64,000 nucleotides of DNA from NCBI GenBank assembly GCA_030180135.1, contig CM058239.1:79553823-79617822 (forward strand), in the 5' to 3' direction. Source of the DNA: Orychophragmus violaceus (Eukaryota > Streptophyta > Magnoliopsida > Brassicales > Brassicaceae). The number at the start of each line of letters is the position of its first letter. Within the stretch, counting starts at the first letter, position 1. Made by a program: the position numbers and the translations under genes. Below, piece by piece: positions 34,582-47,451 of the stretch. The notes beneath the pieces were generated by a model. That model did no database searches and was not told the origin of the DNA. It saw nothing but the letters and a program-made list of their open reading frames with translations.

Positions 34582-37500
34582 TTATACTGGTGGAAAGGTG
34601 GATCGATCTATTTGTAAGGGTCGAACAAAAATGTTTCAATTACAAGAGGAAAATTATCATTTAATGGGAAGTTTGAGACCAACATAAGGAAATCCTGCAA
34701 AGTTTTGATAACTCTATATTGTTGATACTGAACATGAGGCTGAAAACAAAGTTAAATATTTAAGGTAAACAACTTAGCGATAATTTCAGGTGTTATTCGC
34801 CTCTTTTCAAATCTGACATTTTATTTATTTTGATTACATTAAAGGCAAAAATATTAGTCAGAAGTCGAAGAAGGACAATTTGAAGGAACACGTTGTTTGT
34901 GACATAATTGAGATTTTAAATGCTGTAAATCCGTATATTTCCAAGTTTAGATTTGCAAGAGAAAGATTTAATACAAATCCAGCATATGCTTTTCATATGG
35001 GAATTGTCAGTGATCGTGTAAGAGATGACATAACATATAATAGTCCGACAGCATTTGAAGTTATTGCATTGGTTCCAAAATATTTTAAAATAGGAAAGGA
35101 TATGTGAGATATTGTGCTGGAACAACAACCAGGACGTCTTAAAAGGATAAGTGAGGTTCACGTTTCATATCTTTCACTTCAATATCCTTTAATATTTTTA
35201 TATGACGAGGATGGGTTTAGACCTGGGATTAAAATTTACACATAGAGGCTACGAAAAAGCTTTAAAAATATATGATTAGTATGAGAAAGTGGTATGCATT
35301 CCGTATGCAAGAACGAGAAAACAAGTCTCATGTTCTACTTCATTTAAGGCGATTGTTCCAACAGTTTTTGGTTGATGCTTTCCAACTATCAAATCTAGCA
35401 GGCTAAGGTATATGAAGCATAATCAGAAATATTTACGTTCTGATAGTTATGACTATATAAACAGTCTGAAAACACTGGGATTGAGCTTATGGATGAGCAA
35501 GGGAAATAATGTTTGTTACCAGATTTTTTCAAAAGGTCCTATATGCATGAGGGATAACTATTTAGACGCGATGGCCATGTGTAAGCATTTTGGATTCCCA
35601 TATTTGTTCATCACACTTACATGCAATCCAAAATGGACAAAGATTACAAGATACCTAGAGAAGCGACGATTAAAGTGATGTCAGACCCGGCATTATTTGC
35701 AGGATGTTTAAGATGAAACTCGATTATTTGATAAATGATTTAACAAAGAAGAAGCTTTTAGGAAACACTGCTTCATGTAAGTATACTTTTTACTCTTACG
35801 TATATTAAATTTGAAGTCCTATATGTTTAAATGCTTCATGTAAATATTTGTTTGTCCTAATTTCAGCTATGTACGCCATTGATTTTCAAAAAAAGGACTA
35901 CTGCACGTTCACATATTGCTTTTTATACATCCTACTTCGATATTTATCACTACAGATGATATTTACAAAATTATTTCAGCTGAAATACCATATAAGTTTA
36001 AAGAGCCAGAACTTTATAATGCCATTAAGGATAGGATGATTCATGGACCATGTGGAGCTGCTAACATGAATTCCCCGTGTATAGAAAATGGTAAATGTTC
36101 GAAGTTATTCCCGAAAGCTTATGCTGAGAAGACTACTATTAACAAAGAAGGTTTTCCGGTCTACAAAAGACGTGAACAACCAATGTGTTTTGTTGATAAG
36201 AATGGTGTCAAATGTGACAATAGATTTGTTATTCCTTATAACAAGAACCTCCCTTTACGTTACCAAGCTGGTTCAATCAAATACTTATTTAAGTTCATTA
36301 ATAAAGGATCAGACCGTGTAAGTGTGGTTGTTGAACCACCAAAGAACAGTGGTTCTGACAAAGTTGGCAACAACAAACAAGGAAATCAGAAAATGCGGAA
36401 TGAGATAAAAAAACACTTATTTGACTGCATGTGCATTTTTTTTTAAAAAAAATACTTTAATATAATTACATTTTCAGATTGAACTAACCTAATGTACTTA
36501 ATTTTTGTTTTTTTAAATTGTAGATATGTTTTGTGTTGTGAAGCTGCTTGGAGAATATTTAAGTATCCAATACATTATCAATCTACAGCAGTTGAGAGGC
36601 TTATATTCCATCTACAAGGAAAACAAAAATATTATCATCAAAGGGAAAGACAAAATAGATGTTGTACTCAATCGTAAACTCATAGAAAATATGATGTTCT
36701 TGGTCTGGTTTGACTTGAATCAAAATGATTTCTTTGCTAAAACTCTGACTTATGCTCAAATTCCAAACTATTATACCTTCGAAAATAACATAAGGAATGG
36801 AAAAGAAGGAAAAGGGGATTCAGTGTTGGAAGGATTAATTATAATCTCGTAAATAGGAAGATGCATATTATTTGAGAGTGTTGTTGAACGTTGTCAAAGG
36901 TCCTACCAGCTTTAATGACAAAAACGTTCAATAATGTTGTACACATAGACTACAAAGGGGCGTGTTATGATCGTGGGTTGATGGACGATGGCCAAGAGTA
37001 TATTGATCATATAATAAGGCATAATTTTGAGAATTCAGGAAGTTATCTCCGACAGCTTTTTGTTATTATACTTATTTCTGATAGTTTATTTCATCTATAA
37101 GTTGTTTGGGAAAAACTTGGGAGTTTTTAATCAGACAATATCGAGTATAACATGAGAAAACATTTGAACATGCCAGGTATGAATCATTATATAATTTGAT
37201 AATATTTAGATTATGTCTGAAAATTATATTACTGATCACTTTTAATGTTATAATTACTTGTAGGGCTTATCCTAAGTGACGATGGAAAAAATAAATACAC
37301 CCTTGAAGAAATAGAGAAGATTCTAAAACGTACTGTGACTTCATTGTCTAGGTTCGATACATTACCTAATCTACCTATATATGTTAGACACAATTCAAAT
37401 GTCTTGATGATGGATGAACGGAGCTATAATCTTCAAGAATTGTTAGCCAGTCATGACAGGGATATTCAGAGGATGACTGATGAACAAAACAAATATATGA

Positions 37501-38275
37501 TGAGATCATTGGTGATGTGTTATATGAAAGAGGCGGATTATTTTGTTTAAGGTTGGTGGCACTGGAAAAATTTCTATGGACATTACTATCTGATGCAGTT
37601 ATATGTAGAGGGAATTTTGTTCTTAATGTTGTATATAACGGAATTTCATCACTGTTGCTACAAGGTGGTAGGACATGTCATTCAATATTTGAAATACCTA
37701 TAAATCCATATGAGTTTTCGTCATATTCTATGACGCATGGAACAAATCAAGCTAATTTTGTGGAAGAAGCATCATTCATTATATGGAATGAAGCATCCAT
37801 GATGAGAAAGCATTGTTTTGAATCGTTGGATATAAGTTTGAATAATATTATTGGGAATAAAAGCAACAAGGCTTTTGGAAGAAAGGTTGTGGTGGTTGGA
37901 GGTGATTTTAGACAAGTAATGGAGCTGGTAGGGCTGAAATTTTCATGGCTGCACTTAATTCATTATATCTTTGGGAACATTGTAAGGTGCTTAAACTTAC
38001 AAAAAAACATGTGATTGTGTTCTAATAACTTTATAGTAGAGGAGGCCAACGATCTTAAGGAATTTTCAAATTGGATATTAAATGTTGGTGATGGTAAAAT
38101 TGCTGAGCCAAATTATGGTGAAGCTCTAATCGATATTCCAAAAGAGTTTCTAATTACAAACTCTATTGATCCAGTTGAAGCGATTAGAAAGGAGGTATAT
38201 GGAGATTATGTTTCTTTACAAGAAACTAAAGAGACAATTTTTTTTTAGGAGAGGGCCATCCTATGTCCTACGAAC
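34582..38275 (+). pseudogene. Helitron Rep/helicase gene, 5' part missing, decayed
   Basis: Pieces follow the order of the plant Helitron RepHel protein. N-terminal part: ENYHLMGSLRP and QLYIVDTEHEAENKV (34650-34760). Helitron-like N domain: FSKGPICMRDNYLDAMAMC then FGFPYLFITLTCNPKW (35540-35640). GPCGAANMNSPCIENGKCSK (36050-36100), KYLFKFINKGSDRVSV, EAAWRIFKYPIHY (36540-36580), FENNIRNG. Then the PIF1-type helicase: GGTGK at 37556-37570, LLLQGGRTCHSIFEIPIN, IIWNEASMMRKHCFE, VVVVGGDFRQVM (37880-37920), and near the end ERAILCPTNEDG at 38249-38284 after a TAG. Intact proteins drive rolling-circle transposition. Many stops and frame changes are present. The left side is cut by the older CACTA terminus and the right side by copia element 3. 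Confidence 0.9.
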
Positions 38276-38319
38276 GAGGACGGTTCTTGAAGATTTAGGA
38301 GAGGGCCATCCTATGTCCT
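38244..38319. repeat. 26-bp direct duplication at a Helitron/copia junction
   Basis: TTTAGGAGAGGGCCATCC with its 8-bp continuation occurs at 38244-38269 and 38294-38319, offset 50 bp. The first copy encodes the Helitron ERAILCP motif; the second is followed by copia leader sequence. It looks like a break-repair or slippage scar. Confidence 0.75.
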
Positions 38320-38713
38320 GCGTGGGTAAGACGGTTTGTGATTCATAAATGTCATTGGGAGTCCCAGACATTAATGATTACATGACTGTATAGTCTGGTT
38401 TTTCTTGACTGGGCCATCGGGAGTCCCGGGCCTTGAGACATCAGAGTGAATTGGGCCTCGGGCCCAGATTCACAACCAAGAGTTATATCACGGATATAAT
38501 TAGCCGATATAGGGCTTACCGATATAAGCTAAGGTTGGGTGATGGCCAGTGGCCCACTTTGATCTTAGTTATATGTGGATCTTGGAATCATTGTATTCTA
38601 TTGAGGGTAACTTATGTTATTGAATATAATGCGTGATTAATCATATTAAATTTAATACGAGATTAATCATATTGAACATATTAACTAAAATCCTTTTATC
38701 TTATATTTCAGTT

Positions 38714-39724
38714 ATGACTAGCACAAACAATCAAAACACTTTCTCGATCCGGTCTGTCCTTAAGATGGACAAGCTGAACGGATCAAATTTCTTGACTTGG
38801 TCGCGGAACCTGAGGCTAGTCCTCAGACAGGAGAGAAAGGACTATGTCCTTGAGAGAGCTCTCCCCGTGAGGATCGGGTCCAATGCTTCACATGCAGTAT
38901 ATGATGCTTGGAATAAGCATTATAATGATGCGGTAGATGTGCGTGGTCTGATATTGGCTACCATGGACTCAGACTTGCGGAAGCAATATGAGAACATGGA
39001 GTCGCCAATAGAGATGATCAGCAGCCTGAAATTGAAATTTCAGGAGCAGATAAGAGTGGAGAGATACCGGTTGGTTAAGTCTCTCACTGGCTGCAAGCTA
39101 CCAAATGATAATCCAGTGAGTCCTCATGTCAGTAAAATGATGGGTTACATTGATAACCTGAGGAAACTGGATTATCCAGTTAGCCAAGAATTGGCAACTG
39201 AGATCATTCTGCAGTCACTGCCGTCAAGCTATGATAAGTTCAGAAGGAACTATATCAAGAAAGGCTTAACGAAGACGCTGACTGAACTGCATGATATGCT
39301 CAAGACAGTTGAGCCAAACGTGAAGAGTACCCTGTACAATCTCATGAATGAGAAGGGTAGGTTTACTGCTGACAAGGGTGAAGACAAAGTTGTCCAGATT
39401 TTGAATCATGGCAAGCGTGTGTCTTCTGAGCCCGAGTCAGATACCTCTTGCGTTGGTAAGTGCTGCTACTGTAAGGAGACAGGGCATTGGAAGAGAAATT
39501 GCATTAAATTCATGGAAGATGATGAGGAGTTAAAGTCGATGTATGAGACTACTTCCTCAGGTATTCATGTTATTACTTCAAGTTCTACTTTAAAGGTATT
39601 GGATACTGGTTGTGGCACTGATATTTGTAATAATATGCAGAGCCTAAGCAACAGTAGAACGTTGAAGGAAGGGCAAGTGAAACTACATGTCTGGAAGGAG
39701 CTTGGGATGCTGCCTCAGCCGTAG
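38714..39724 (+). pseudogene. Gag (plus start of protease) of copia element 3
   Basis: ATG at 38714 (MTSTNNQNTFSIRSVLK). A UBN2-type gag follows (FLTWSRNLRLVLRQERKDYV, QEIILQSL-type helix region ATEIILQSLPSSYDKF), a zinc knuckle CCYCKETGHWKRNC, and the protease start VLDTGCGTDIC (D-T-G). The frame ends early at 39724. It parallels residues 1-350 of the copia element 1 polyprotein throughout. Confidence 0.85.
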
Positions 39725-42200
39725 GGTTTTCACTTATAGATCCCTTTTAGGCTTGGTTTTGTATTAAGTAATTGCTACAATGTACCTGCTTTAAGCAGAA
39801 TTGTCTTTCACTTTCTTGTAAGAATTTGAATGTTTTTCATTTTGATAAAAGACAAGTTTTGTTCTTTTGATCTTAATGAAATATTAATTGTAGCACCCTA
39901 TTCATGGAATGGGTTTTATATCTTAAACCAAAGAGTGCCTGAATGTAACATAAATACCGAATTGGTTTAAATCTGATGAATTAAACCTGATTTTTCTTGG
40001 CATAAAGTCTTGGTCACATAGAGTAAGTCGGATTCAGAAATCCCATAGTCATGGACTGTTGGGCTCATTTGATAAAATATCTTATGAGACTTGAATTCTG
40101 TTTAGTGGACCAAAAGGAAAAAGGGCCTATCTTAGCCGAGCTAGAGAAAGGCCCAAAGGCTTATTGGACCTAGAACATACTGATGTATGTGGCCCAATGA
40201 GCAGTAATGCCAGAGAAAATTTCCTGTACTTCATTGTCTCTACTGATTACTTCAGTGAGTGTGACTGTGTTCATTTGATGAGACACAAGTCGGAATTCTT
40301 TGACATGGTCGAAAGAGTTCCAGAATGAAGTATAGGATCTGAATGACAAAAGTATTAAGACTCTGGATTAAATCACGAGTGAGAATACTTAAGTCATTGA
40401 TTGTGTGATCATCTTAATGAGTGTGAAATCGTTTCACAGCTCATTTCTCCTGAAAACCTGAAGGTGTTTCTGTGAGAAAGAATCAGATCTTATTAGAAAT
40501 GATTAAAGATGAGTCACACGAATCTTCCATGATATTATTTAAGAATAACGCTCTAAAATATCTAAGTTTACGCTGAAATAGTTCCACAAATATCAGTTGA
40601 AAGACACCACGTTAATGTGGATTGGAATCGATCCAAATTTGTCTTTACTGAGTATTTGTAGTTGTGCTACTTCGCTGGTTGTCCTAGAGAAACTAAGGCT
40701 TGTTACTTTTACGTCCAATCTGTTTTCTAAGAAGGGAAGTTATTTTCCAAGAAGAACAGTGGGAGTAAAAGTATAACTCGAAGTTTTCTCAGGGAAACCA
40801 AGGCTCGGTACTTTTACGACCATTCTGTTTTCTAAGAAGGAAATTACTTTCCAAGAAGAACAGTGGGAGTAAAAGTACAACTCGAAGAAATTCGAGAAAT
40901 ACAGGAGGCTGCTTAACCTATTGAGGGAGAGCAGCGGAAGGATTTACAGACTTCTGTAGAATCTACACCTGTGGAGCCTGAAGTTCGCAGATATGAAAGA
41001 ATCAGTCACTAATCCGAGAGTGAATTCTCGTCATTAGTTCAGCCTGATGATCATTGAATGTTCGCATGATCTGATGATCATTGAAAGCGACAAATCTGTG
41101 AAATCCTAGGAAGCGAAAGTGAGCCCAGACTCCGAAGAATTACATTTTGTGTAAGTTGGCTTCATCGATCCATTCATGGATGGAAGAAAACATATCGGAG
41201 TTGGAATCTTCGTTCTGTTGAAGTAGTCAAGGTTTTGACTTGAACAGGAACGAAGCGGAACTGTGTGTTTACTAATAGATTAGTGGGAGCGATATTGCAT
41301 TTCTCATAGTGTATGTCGATGACATACTGATTCTCGGATATAACGTCCCAACGCTGTAGTCGGTAAAGGACTAGCTTGGGAGTTGGTTTAATGAATGACA
41401 TGGGTAAAGCCACGTAGTTCTTGGATTTTGGATCCAGAGATAGAGATCCAAAAGAGCTGGTAGGATAAAGTCAGGATTCTTAAATTGACAAAGTCCTACA
41501 CGTTTTGAGCAATCCAAGAAGGGTTTTATGCCAATGTCACATGGCATTAAGTTAAGCAAGATACAGTATCCTACGATAACTGCTGAGCTTAAATGCATGG
41601 ATGAGATTCCATATGCGTCGGCAATTGGATCTATCATGTATGCCATGAAACGTACTTGTTTGATGTTGCTTTAATGTTAAGCAAGACAAGTAAAGACCAG
41701 TCAAATCCAGCAAAGAATCACTGGATTGCCGTAAAGAATATCCTAAAGTATTTCAGGAATACTAAGGATAAATTCTAGAGTTACGCAGAAAGTGAGGTGC
41801 TACGAGTCGGTAGAGTTTGAAAGGCAAGTTTCCAATAGACAAAGATGATTTCCGATCACAGTCCGGTTATATCTTGTGTCTATCTGGCGGTGCAAGGCAC
41901 TGTTGCTGACTCAATGACTTAAGCTGAACATTTCGCAGCTTGGGAAGTGGCGAAAGAGGTTGTTTGGAAAGAAGAGTTCGTCACTGAACTTGATGTGATT
42001 CCCAGCATAGATGAGACTAGCTGCACATCAGAGGTCCAAACACCTTGAGGATAGGTATAACCTATTCCGTAAGATAAATGACAGAGATGTTAAGTAGATC
42101 AGCAAGTTTCAACGAATGAGAACGTTGCTAATCTATTAACGAAGCCACTCCTTAGGCCTAAGCACGAGTCGCGGACTGTTGCTGTACGTCTTAATTTCAG
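39725..42200 (+). pseudogene. Decayed pol of copia element 3
   Basis: No long frame survives. Recognisable remains: integrase core near 40165-40240 (HTDVCGPMS), RT end around 41270-41340 with a damaged YVDD region (VYVDDIL-like at 41300-41330), RNase H near 41900-42170. A tandem duplication lies at 40694-40887. The first half of RT appears deleted around 41100-41170. It would have copied and integrated the element; it is dead. Confidence 0.8.
40694..40887. repeat. ~105-bp tandem duplication inside copia element 3
   Basis: Two consecutive blocks share TTACTTTTACG, TCTGTTTTCTAAGAAGG and CCAAGAAGAACAGTGGGAG (40694-40785 and 40799-40887) with several differences, so the duplication is not recent. 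Confidence 0.8.
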
Positions 42201-43045
42201 TGGGAGTTATTAAAGGGCTTTATTTAGTTATTGGATATGTTCTTGAAATAACATTTAAGATGTTTAATGAAATTATTATTTCAAGATTATTTTAACTGTG
42301 ATGAAATAATCGTTCCAAAGTGATATAAATCATTTTATAGGTCATCGAAGTAACTGACTTGATCTTGAGTCATCGAAGTCATTTAGCTTGATCATGAGAC
42401 CCTATATTTGATAAATGTTTTATATCATCCTGTCCCTAGTCGAAGGTTGTTGAAATTGGAACACCAACAACCGTGTGAGACTGGATTGGTACGTGACTTA
42501 TGACAAAGTCTCAGTGTGTCATATATGCGCGGCATCAAAGTCAGTACATAGGTGTATGTTGGGGAACATACGACCGGACAAGACCCGCTTATAAGAACTC
42601 TTCAGGATATTTATATCTGTGTCATAAGAGATTCTTACTACGACTATAGAGTATAGTCCTTAGACCTAAGTTCGCATGCATGTGACTGCACATGGACTGA
42701 TGCACTTTGATCATTGTCTAACGCTATCGTTCTGCGATGGTTATAAGGACATTGTTTGGGTACATTATGAAATGAGTAGTTTACAGTGATGGAACAAGAT
42801 GGGATTTGTCCCTCCAATATAAATGGAGTGAATATCTCTAGGCCAATCGGAGATTTGAATACTAGAAAACGCATGGCCATGCTCAAACGGACTTTCCCGA
42901 GTCGTTTGGATTGTCAGTATCAAATCAGAGTCCGATAAACAAGATTAGGCTTTATAAGGATGACACTAATCTTGCCTTATGACTAATCGAGATATTGAGA
43001 CAAAAGGATTATGAATACAGAGAGATTCCAGTACAAGTGGGAGAT

Positions 43046-43682
43046 TGTTGGAATTGTGTCCAGTAATCTCGGTACTGTCTCTAGAAAGTAAGAGTATGTC
43101 AATGATCAGACATAAGTCATATAATACTGGGGGTCATGATGGCTTGCTAGAGTCCGCTCATGATCTATAAGTCTTGGACTTATTGCCTTTATTATATGAT
43201 CCCATATGGGTCACACGCCTAAGCTAACAGGAAAAAGTGTTGGAACGGCTTAGCAGAAGTACGACAAAAGTGCCAGGCATTTGTCGTACTAAGAGAGAAA
43301 GATTAATGGGTCTGATTAAATGGGATTTAATCAGATTGGTGTTTTGGGCCCATAAGCCCAAAAGGGAAAGAGAAGGCTTTTAATAAACTAAAAGCCAAAT
43401 CTCTTTCTCTGAACCCTAGCCCCCAGCGCCGAAAATCCTCTCTCCCTGCGCCTCCCATCAGCTCGGTCTAGCAGCCGTTTTCTGTGATCGCGTGTGTGAA
43501 CCTTTGGAGGATTCACCCCTCGGTGTATCTCTCTGATCTCTGACCTGTTCTATTCCTTCCGCTGCAACAAACAGGTAAAAGGTGAGATCATCTAATGTTT
43601 CTATACAAGAGAACCTAGATCTGTATGTTTAGGTTGATATGAATCTGTGAATTACATCAGGATCAACTAAACAGTTCCTACA
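43046..43682 (+). repeat. 3' LTR of copia element 3
   Basis: Starts TGTTGGAATTGTG after the purine tract ACAAGTGGGAGA and probably ends TTCCTACA, giving TGTTGGAA/TTCCTACA inverted ends (637 bp). Internal blocks (TCTCTAGAAAGTA, AGACATAAGTCAT, GAACCTAGATCTGT) parallel the LTRs of copia element 1. The exact right end is inferred from the inverted ends. Confidence 0.78.
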
Positions 43683-44788
43683 AAGGCGTAGATCGGACTT
43701 TGAGGGCGAGGCTGAGCGTTCTGAGGACCCAGCTCCTGCTCCTTCTACTATTCGTGCTAATGACCTGACAGATGAGCCGGGCAATGCCGATCCAAATTCG
43801 GGGGACTCTGTTTGGTCGTTTCTTCATAAGGGAAAGGTCCCGTTGGTGAGTGACAAGTTGTCGTGTGCCAATCTTTTTCAAAAGATTGCTATAGGTCCGC
43901 CAAAGAACCTTGTCCCTGTCTCCGCGATGCATAAGCCTCATCTTCAGGAGGATTTGAGTCATCACCTTGTTATGGTATGTGCTCTACTTTGTCGTGTATG
44001 TTTTGGGTGGGAGAACGGATGTGTGGAATGATTTTTATGTGTTGTGTAGTTTGTTGCTATTCTGAACCAGCTCAAAGATTCGTACGAGTCCGAGAGGATA
44101 CATGCCAAGTCGACAGAGAGCATCCTTAGAGAACAGGTTGATGCGCTGCGACGTTCTGCTCGCAAGCTAAAACAGCTCCGTAAAGAGATTGACGAGGTGA
44201 AGGGGGTTTCCGCTGCTCTGTCTTTGGAGAAGCAAAAGGCTGCGGATCTCGAGAGGCGGTTGGTCAAGCTCGAGTGCGAGAAACATGATCTCATTTGCAA
44301 GGGCGATCGCGAGGATGGCTCTCTTAGGTCGGAGATTGATCTCCTTGTTACTCAACGCAATGAGCTCCAGGCTTCCTTTGATGAGCGCCTTCGCTTTGAG
44401 AGGGAGGCTTTGTACAAGAAGGCTTCTGACCGTTTGCACAGGTTGAGGTTGGAGAGAGAACTGGGGGATCGTTATACTCCTAAAATTTTGGAGTTGAATC
44501 AGGTGGCCGGTATCCTTGGTGCGTATCGACTGCTCGTGGATAGTGGCGTGCCAGTTCCTCCGAAGCTAATTGCTCAGCTCGAAAAAGGATAAACCTCTCT
44601 TGGAGCGGGAGGTTAACGAGCTGCGACTCGATGCTTTGGATCCTGGTTTTCTTCGTATGTCGCCGCTGCGAGGTTTGTTGAGTGGCGTTGCTTCCCCCGA
44701 AGGACCGGTGGAGGGAGGGAGAGTGGACGTGGCGTCCTTGACTGCAGGAGATGTGGTCTCTCCTTGTATGTTTGATCTCCCATCATAG
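43683..44788 (+). pseudogene. Coiled-coil protein gene fragment of unknown family, 5' end missing
   Basis: Exon a (43683-43974) encodes an open frame with GNADPNSGDSVWSFLHKGKV and LVPVSAMHKPHLQEDLSHHL, ending at a GTATGT donor. A 75-bp intron (43975-44049, GT...TAG) keeps phase 0. Exon b (from 44050) encodes a long Leu/Glu/Arg/Lys heptad region (ILREQVDALRRSARKLKQLR, SAALSLEKQKAADLERRL, LRSEIDLLVTQRNELQASF) ending at a TAA at 44592. A +1 shift reopens it (KDKPLLEREVNELRLDALDP) to 44788. The copia element 3 LTR abuts exon a, so the 5' part is lost. It resembles gag-like coiled-coil proteins of plant transposon genes, but I do not recognise the family. Confidence 0.55.
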
Positions 44789-45913
44789 TTTCTTTGTTGT
44801 AAAAATTAGCTCGTTCTTTTTTTTGGTTGTTGTATGAATAATACCTCCGTTCGTGGACATTATATGTAGTTTTTATTGGGTGCTCGATCTTCCCCTTTTT
44901 TTAGGTGCTCGTGGACATCATACTCTTGCAAGGACAAAGTGTATTGTAAGGAAGATTCCAGTATTTGTAAGGAAGTTTTGGCTGAATTCTTTTCTCACCT
45001 GCCACGCAGGAAGACTGAGGATCCTAAAGTCAATGTTTGAGTTCTAGGTTATGAATGTAAGTTCTGTACTATGTTGGTCAATTAGTATCTAGATTTTCCA
45101 ACTTTATATGTTGCAGAGGCATAAGCTTTGGTGGAAATCGGTTTTGTGTCAGATGATATAATGGTTCGGTTTATAAGTCATGATGGTCATCAAAAATGGA
45201 AGGACATCTCTATTTGAATATGCATTCCCACCATGTATAATTTAAACATGTTGTGGGTTCACCTAACTAGAATTGATAGTTGTACGGGTACAAAAGTCGG
45301 GTACAAAAACAAGGACGAAAAATGGCAAAGTAAATATTTATAGATACATGTACGGCAGGGATACGTTAAGAAACATATAGAAAAATATAACTGTACATAT
45401 AATTATAAAAATTCACACTTCATATTCAACATAAAAAACTAGAAGATGTTTTAGTTTTATATGACACACAAATTTTGAAACTTAACCGTTTAAAAACGTC
45501 CCAAAAATTCATTTTTCATTTTTCTCTTTCCAATAATGTTTTTAGTATCATCTTTCTCGGAGAAGTTTTCGAGCTGTCCTCAAGTTTCTCCGTCCCCGAA
45601 ACGTTTATAGTAGGGGGACAACATACATTTAGAAGTACTCGTGCATCATAGGTGTTCACAACGGGTTTCCAACCACAAACAACACATACAAGTATTTTTC
45701 ACGAGCCCGTGTGGATTTTGGAGCAGAACTGTATGAAAGGGGTCTGCAGTGTGGAAGGAAAACCACAGAGAAGAAATTTTGCATTCTATTTCCTGATTTG
45801 GTGTTTATACTCCTCTCTAAGCAGCATAGGCCAAAGTCTACATTCAAGAGGTTTACATCTATACCAAACAGTATCAGGCTGACGCTCGATATGGATAAAT
45901 GTATAAGAGATCA
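44789..45913. other. Gene-poor flank left of the second CACTA element
   Basis: AT-rich. A short coding-like piece lies at 45650-45910 (DFGAELYERGLQCGRK, KFCILFPDLVFILLS), ending at the CACTA insertion site TCA (45911-45913). Nothing recognisable. The other side of the same pre-insertion site is at 59618. Confidence 0.4.
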
Positions 45914-47450
45914 CACTACAAGAAAACAGCGTTTTTACGACTGTACCTTTAATCGCAAAACAATAGTTAATCGTGGTTTTACGACAAACATACAACTAAA
46001 TATGGTAGTCGTAAATCCATAGTCGCTAAATCTCATAGTCATATTATTAGTCGGCGAGTTACGACTATTTATACGACCAACATAGGTAATCGTAAAATAG
46101 AAGTAATGTTGTCGGAAGATATAGGGACAAATCTGCGACTACAGTAGCGACAATTATGCGACTGTAGAGGGAGTCCAGATACGGTCGGAGAAATGATGTC
46201 ATCAAATAGTCGTCAAATTAGTTGACCATTGGGCGATTAATATGTGACTGTATTGTATAGTAAAAAAGTAGTCGTAAATAGTAGCCACTATGTAGCGACT
46301 GGGTAACGACCATTTTAACTACTATCCCGCGACTAATCTGAAAATTCCGGATTAATTTGGCAAATATTTTGAATTTTTTCCACTTGTAGGCGTAACGTGG
46401 TCGTAATATATTCCTTTTTTATTGACTCTGTTTTAAAAATTTAACAAATCTATTTTACTTTATTAAAATCAGAACAAGTTTTCTCACAACATAAAGAACG
46501 ATTGAAGACAGGTTTTATGAAAGCAAATTTGTGTTTTTTTAAGTTCTTTGAAATAGTTTTGCAATTTTGGTAACACTCAAATTAAAAATAGTACACAACA
46601 AAATTTAAGAAATAGCTTTCGGACTAAAATGTTAAAGCGCAGACGAAACTTTAGATTTTAAGGTTTTAGGGTTTCTTTTGGAGTGAACAAAACCCTATAC
46701 CCTAAAAAGGATCCGTAAAACCTCATTATGAGGTTTCATTGTAGGGCATCTCCAACCCACCCGGAAAAACTCAAATTTTGAGGTTTTGAATAGTGAAACC
46801 TCAAATTTGAAGTTTGGGAAACATACAAATTACACTTAATATTACAACTAAAATTATTCAACAAATGTATTTCCGTAATACTCTCAAATATGATCAATCA
46901 ATGCATTTCGAAGTAATTAATGGTCAAAATTAATGAAATATTTAATTACAGAGACTAGATTGCAAAAGAAAAGATGAAACCGCAAATTCGAGGTTATGAG
47001 GTTTCTTTGGAGTAAGCCAAACCTCAAAATGAGGTTTTGAGGTTTCTTTTGGAGATGCTAAAACCTAAAATTTGCGGTTTCGTCTTCTTTTTTTTTTACA
47101 TCGAATGATCTTAATTAAACATACATAGCGAGATGAAGTGGTTGAGAAATTAAATTATGAATTTGTGAATCTTTCTAGATATATGTGATTTTTTTTAGTA
47201 TATACGAACTTATCATATTAAGGAAATTAAATAATATTAGTTGAGAGGAACATTGAATATTCTCCTTGTCTCTCATTTAGATTTTAGGGTTTAGGGTTTA
47301 TAGTTTAGGATTTAGGGTTTAGGCGGTTTGCTCCAAACATATAAATAGGAAATTAATTAAAAATTTCTAACAACCCCCAAATTCAAAGATTGCACTTAAA
47401 GAGAATAAAGTTTTCCGCGACCATTTTGCAAACATAGGCAACCTGCAAAA
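45914..47450. repeat. Left end region of the second CACTA element, shared with the inner CACTA element
   Basis: 45914-46345 is the TAGTCG-rich subterminal array (parallel to 6181-6615). 46347-47270 parallels 8996-9690 (CACTTGTAGGCGTAA, AACCTCA-type repeats, GAGAGGAACATTGAATATTC). 47275-47320 has several TTTAGGG-type units. No gene. Confidence 0.8.
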
Positions 47451-47451
47451 T

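Larger units (their letters stand above)
38340..43682 (+). mobile_element. Ty1/copia element 3, 5'-truncated, decayed, with 3' LTR
   Basis: Starts inside the leader (38346-38480 parallels 29160-29020 of copia element 1), with no 5' LTR or primer site. Gag lies at 38714-39724, decayed protease/integrase/RT/RNase H to about 42200, a 3' noncoding region to 43045, and an LTR at 43046-43682. It is related to copia element 1 but clearly diverged and far more damaged. The missing 5' end suggests deletion at the junction with the Helitron remnant. Confidence 0.85.

Noticed and set aside
38633..38713. N-terminal extension of the copia element 3 gag frame
   Set aside because: It begins with GTG and lies in leader sequence; the ATG at 38714 matches the start of the copia element 1 gag.
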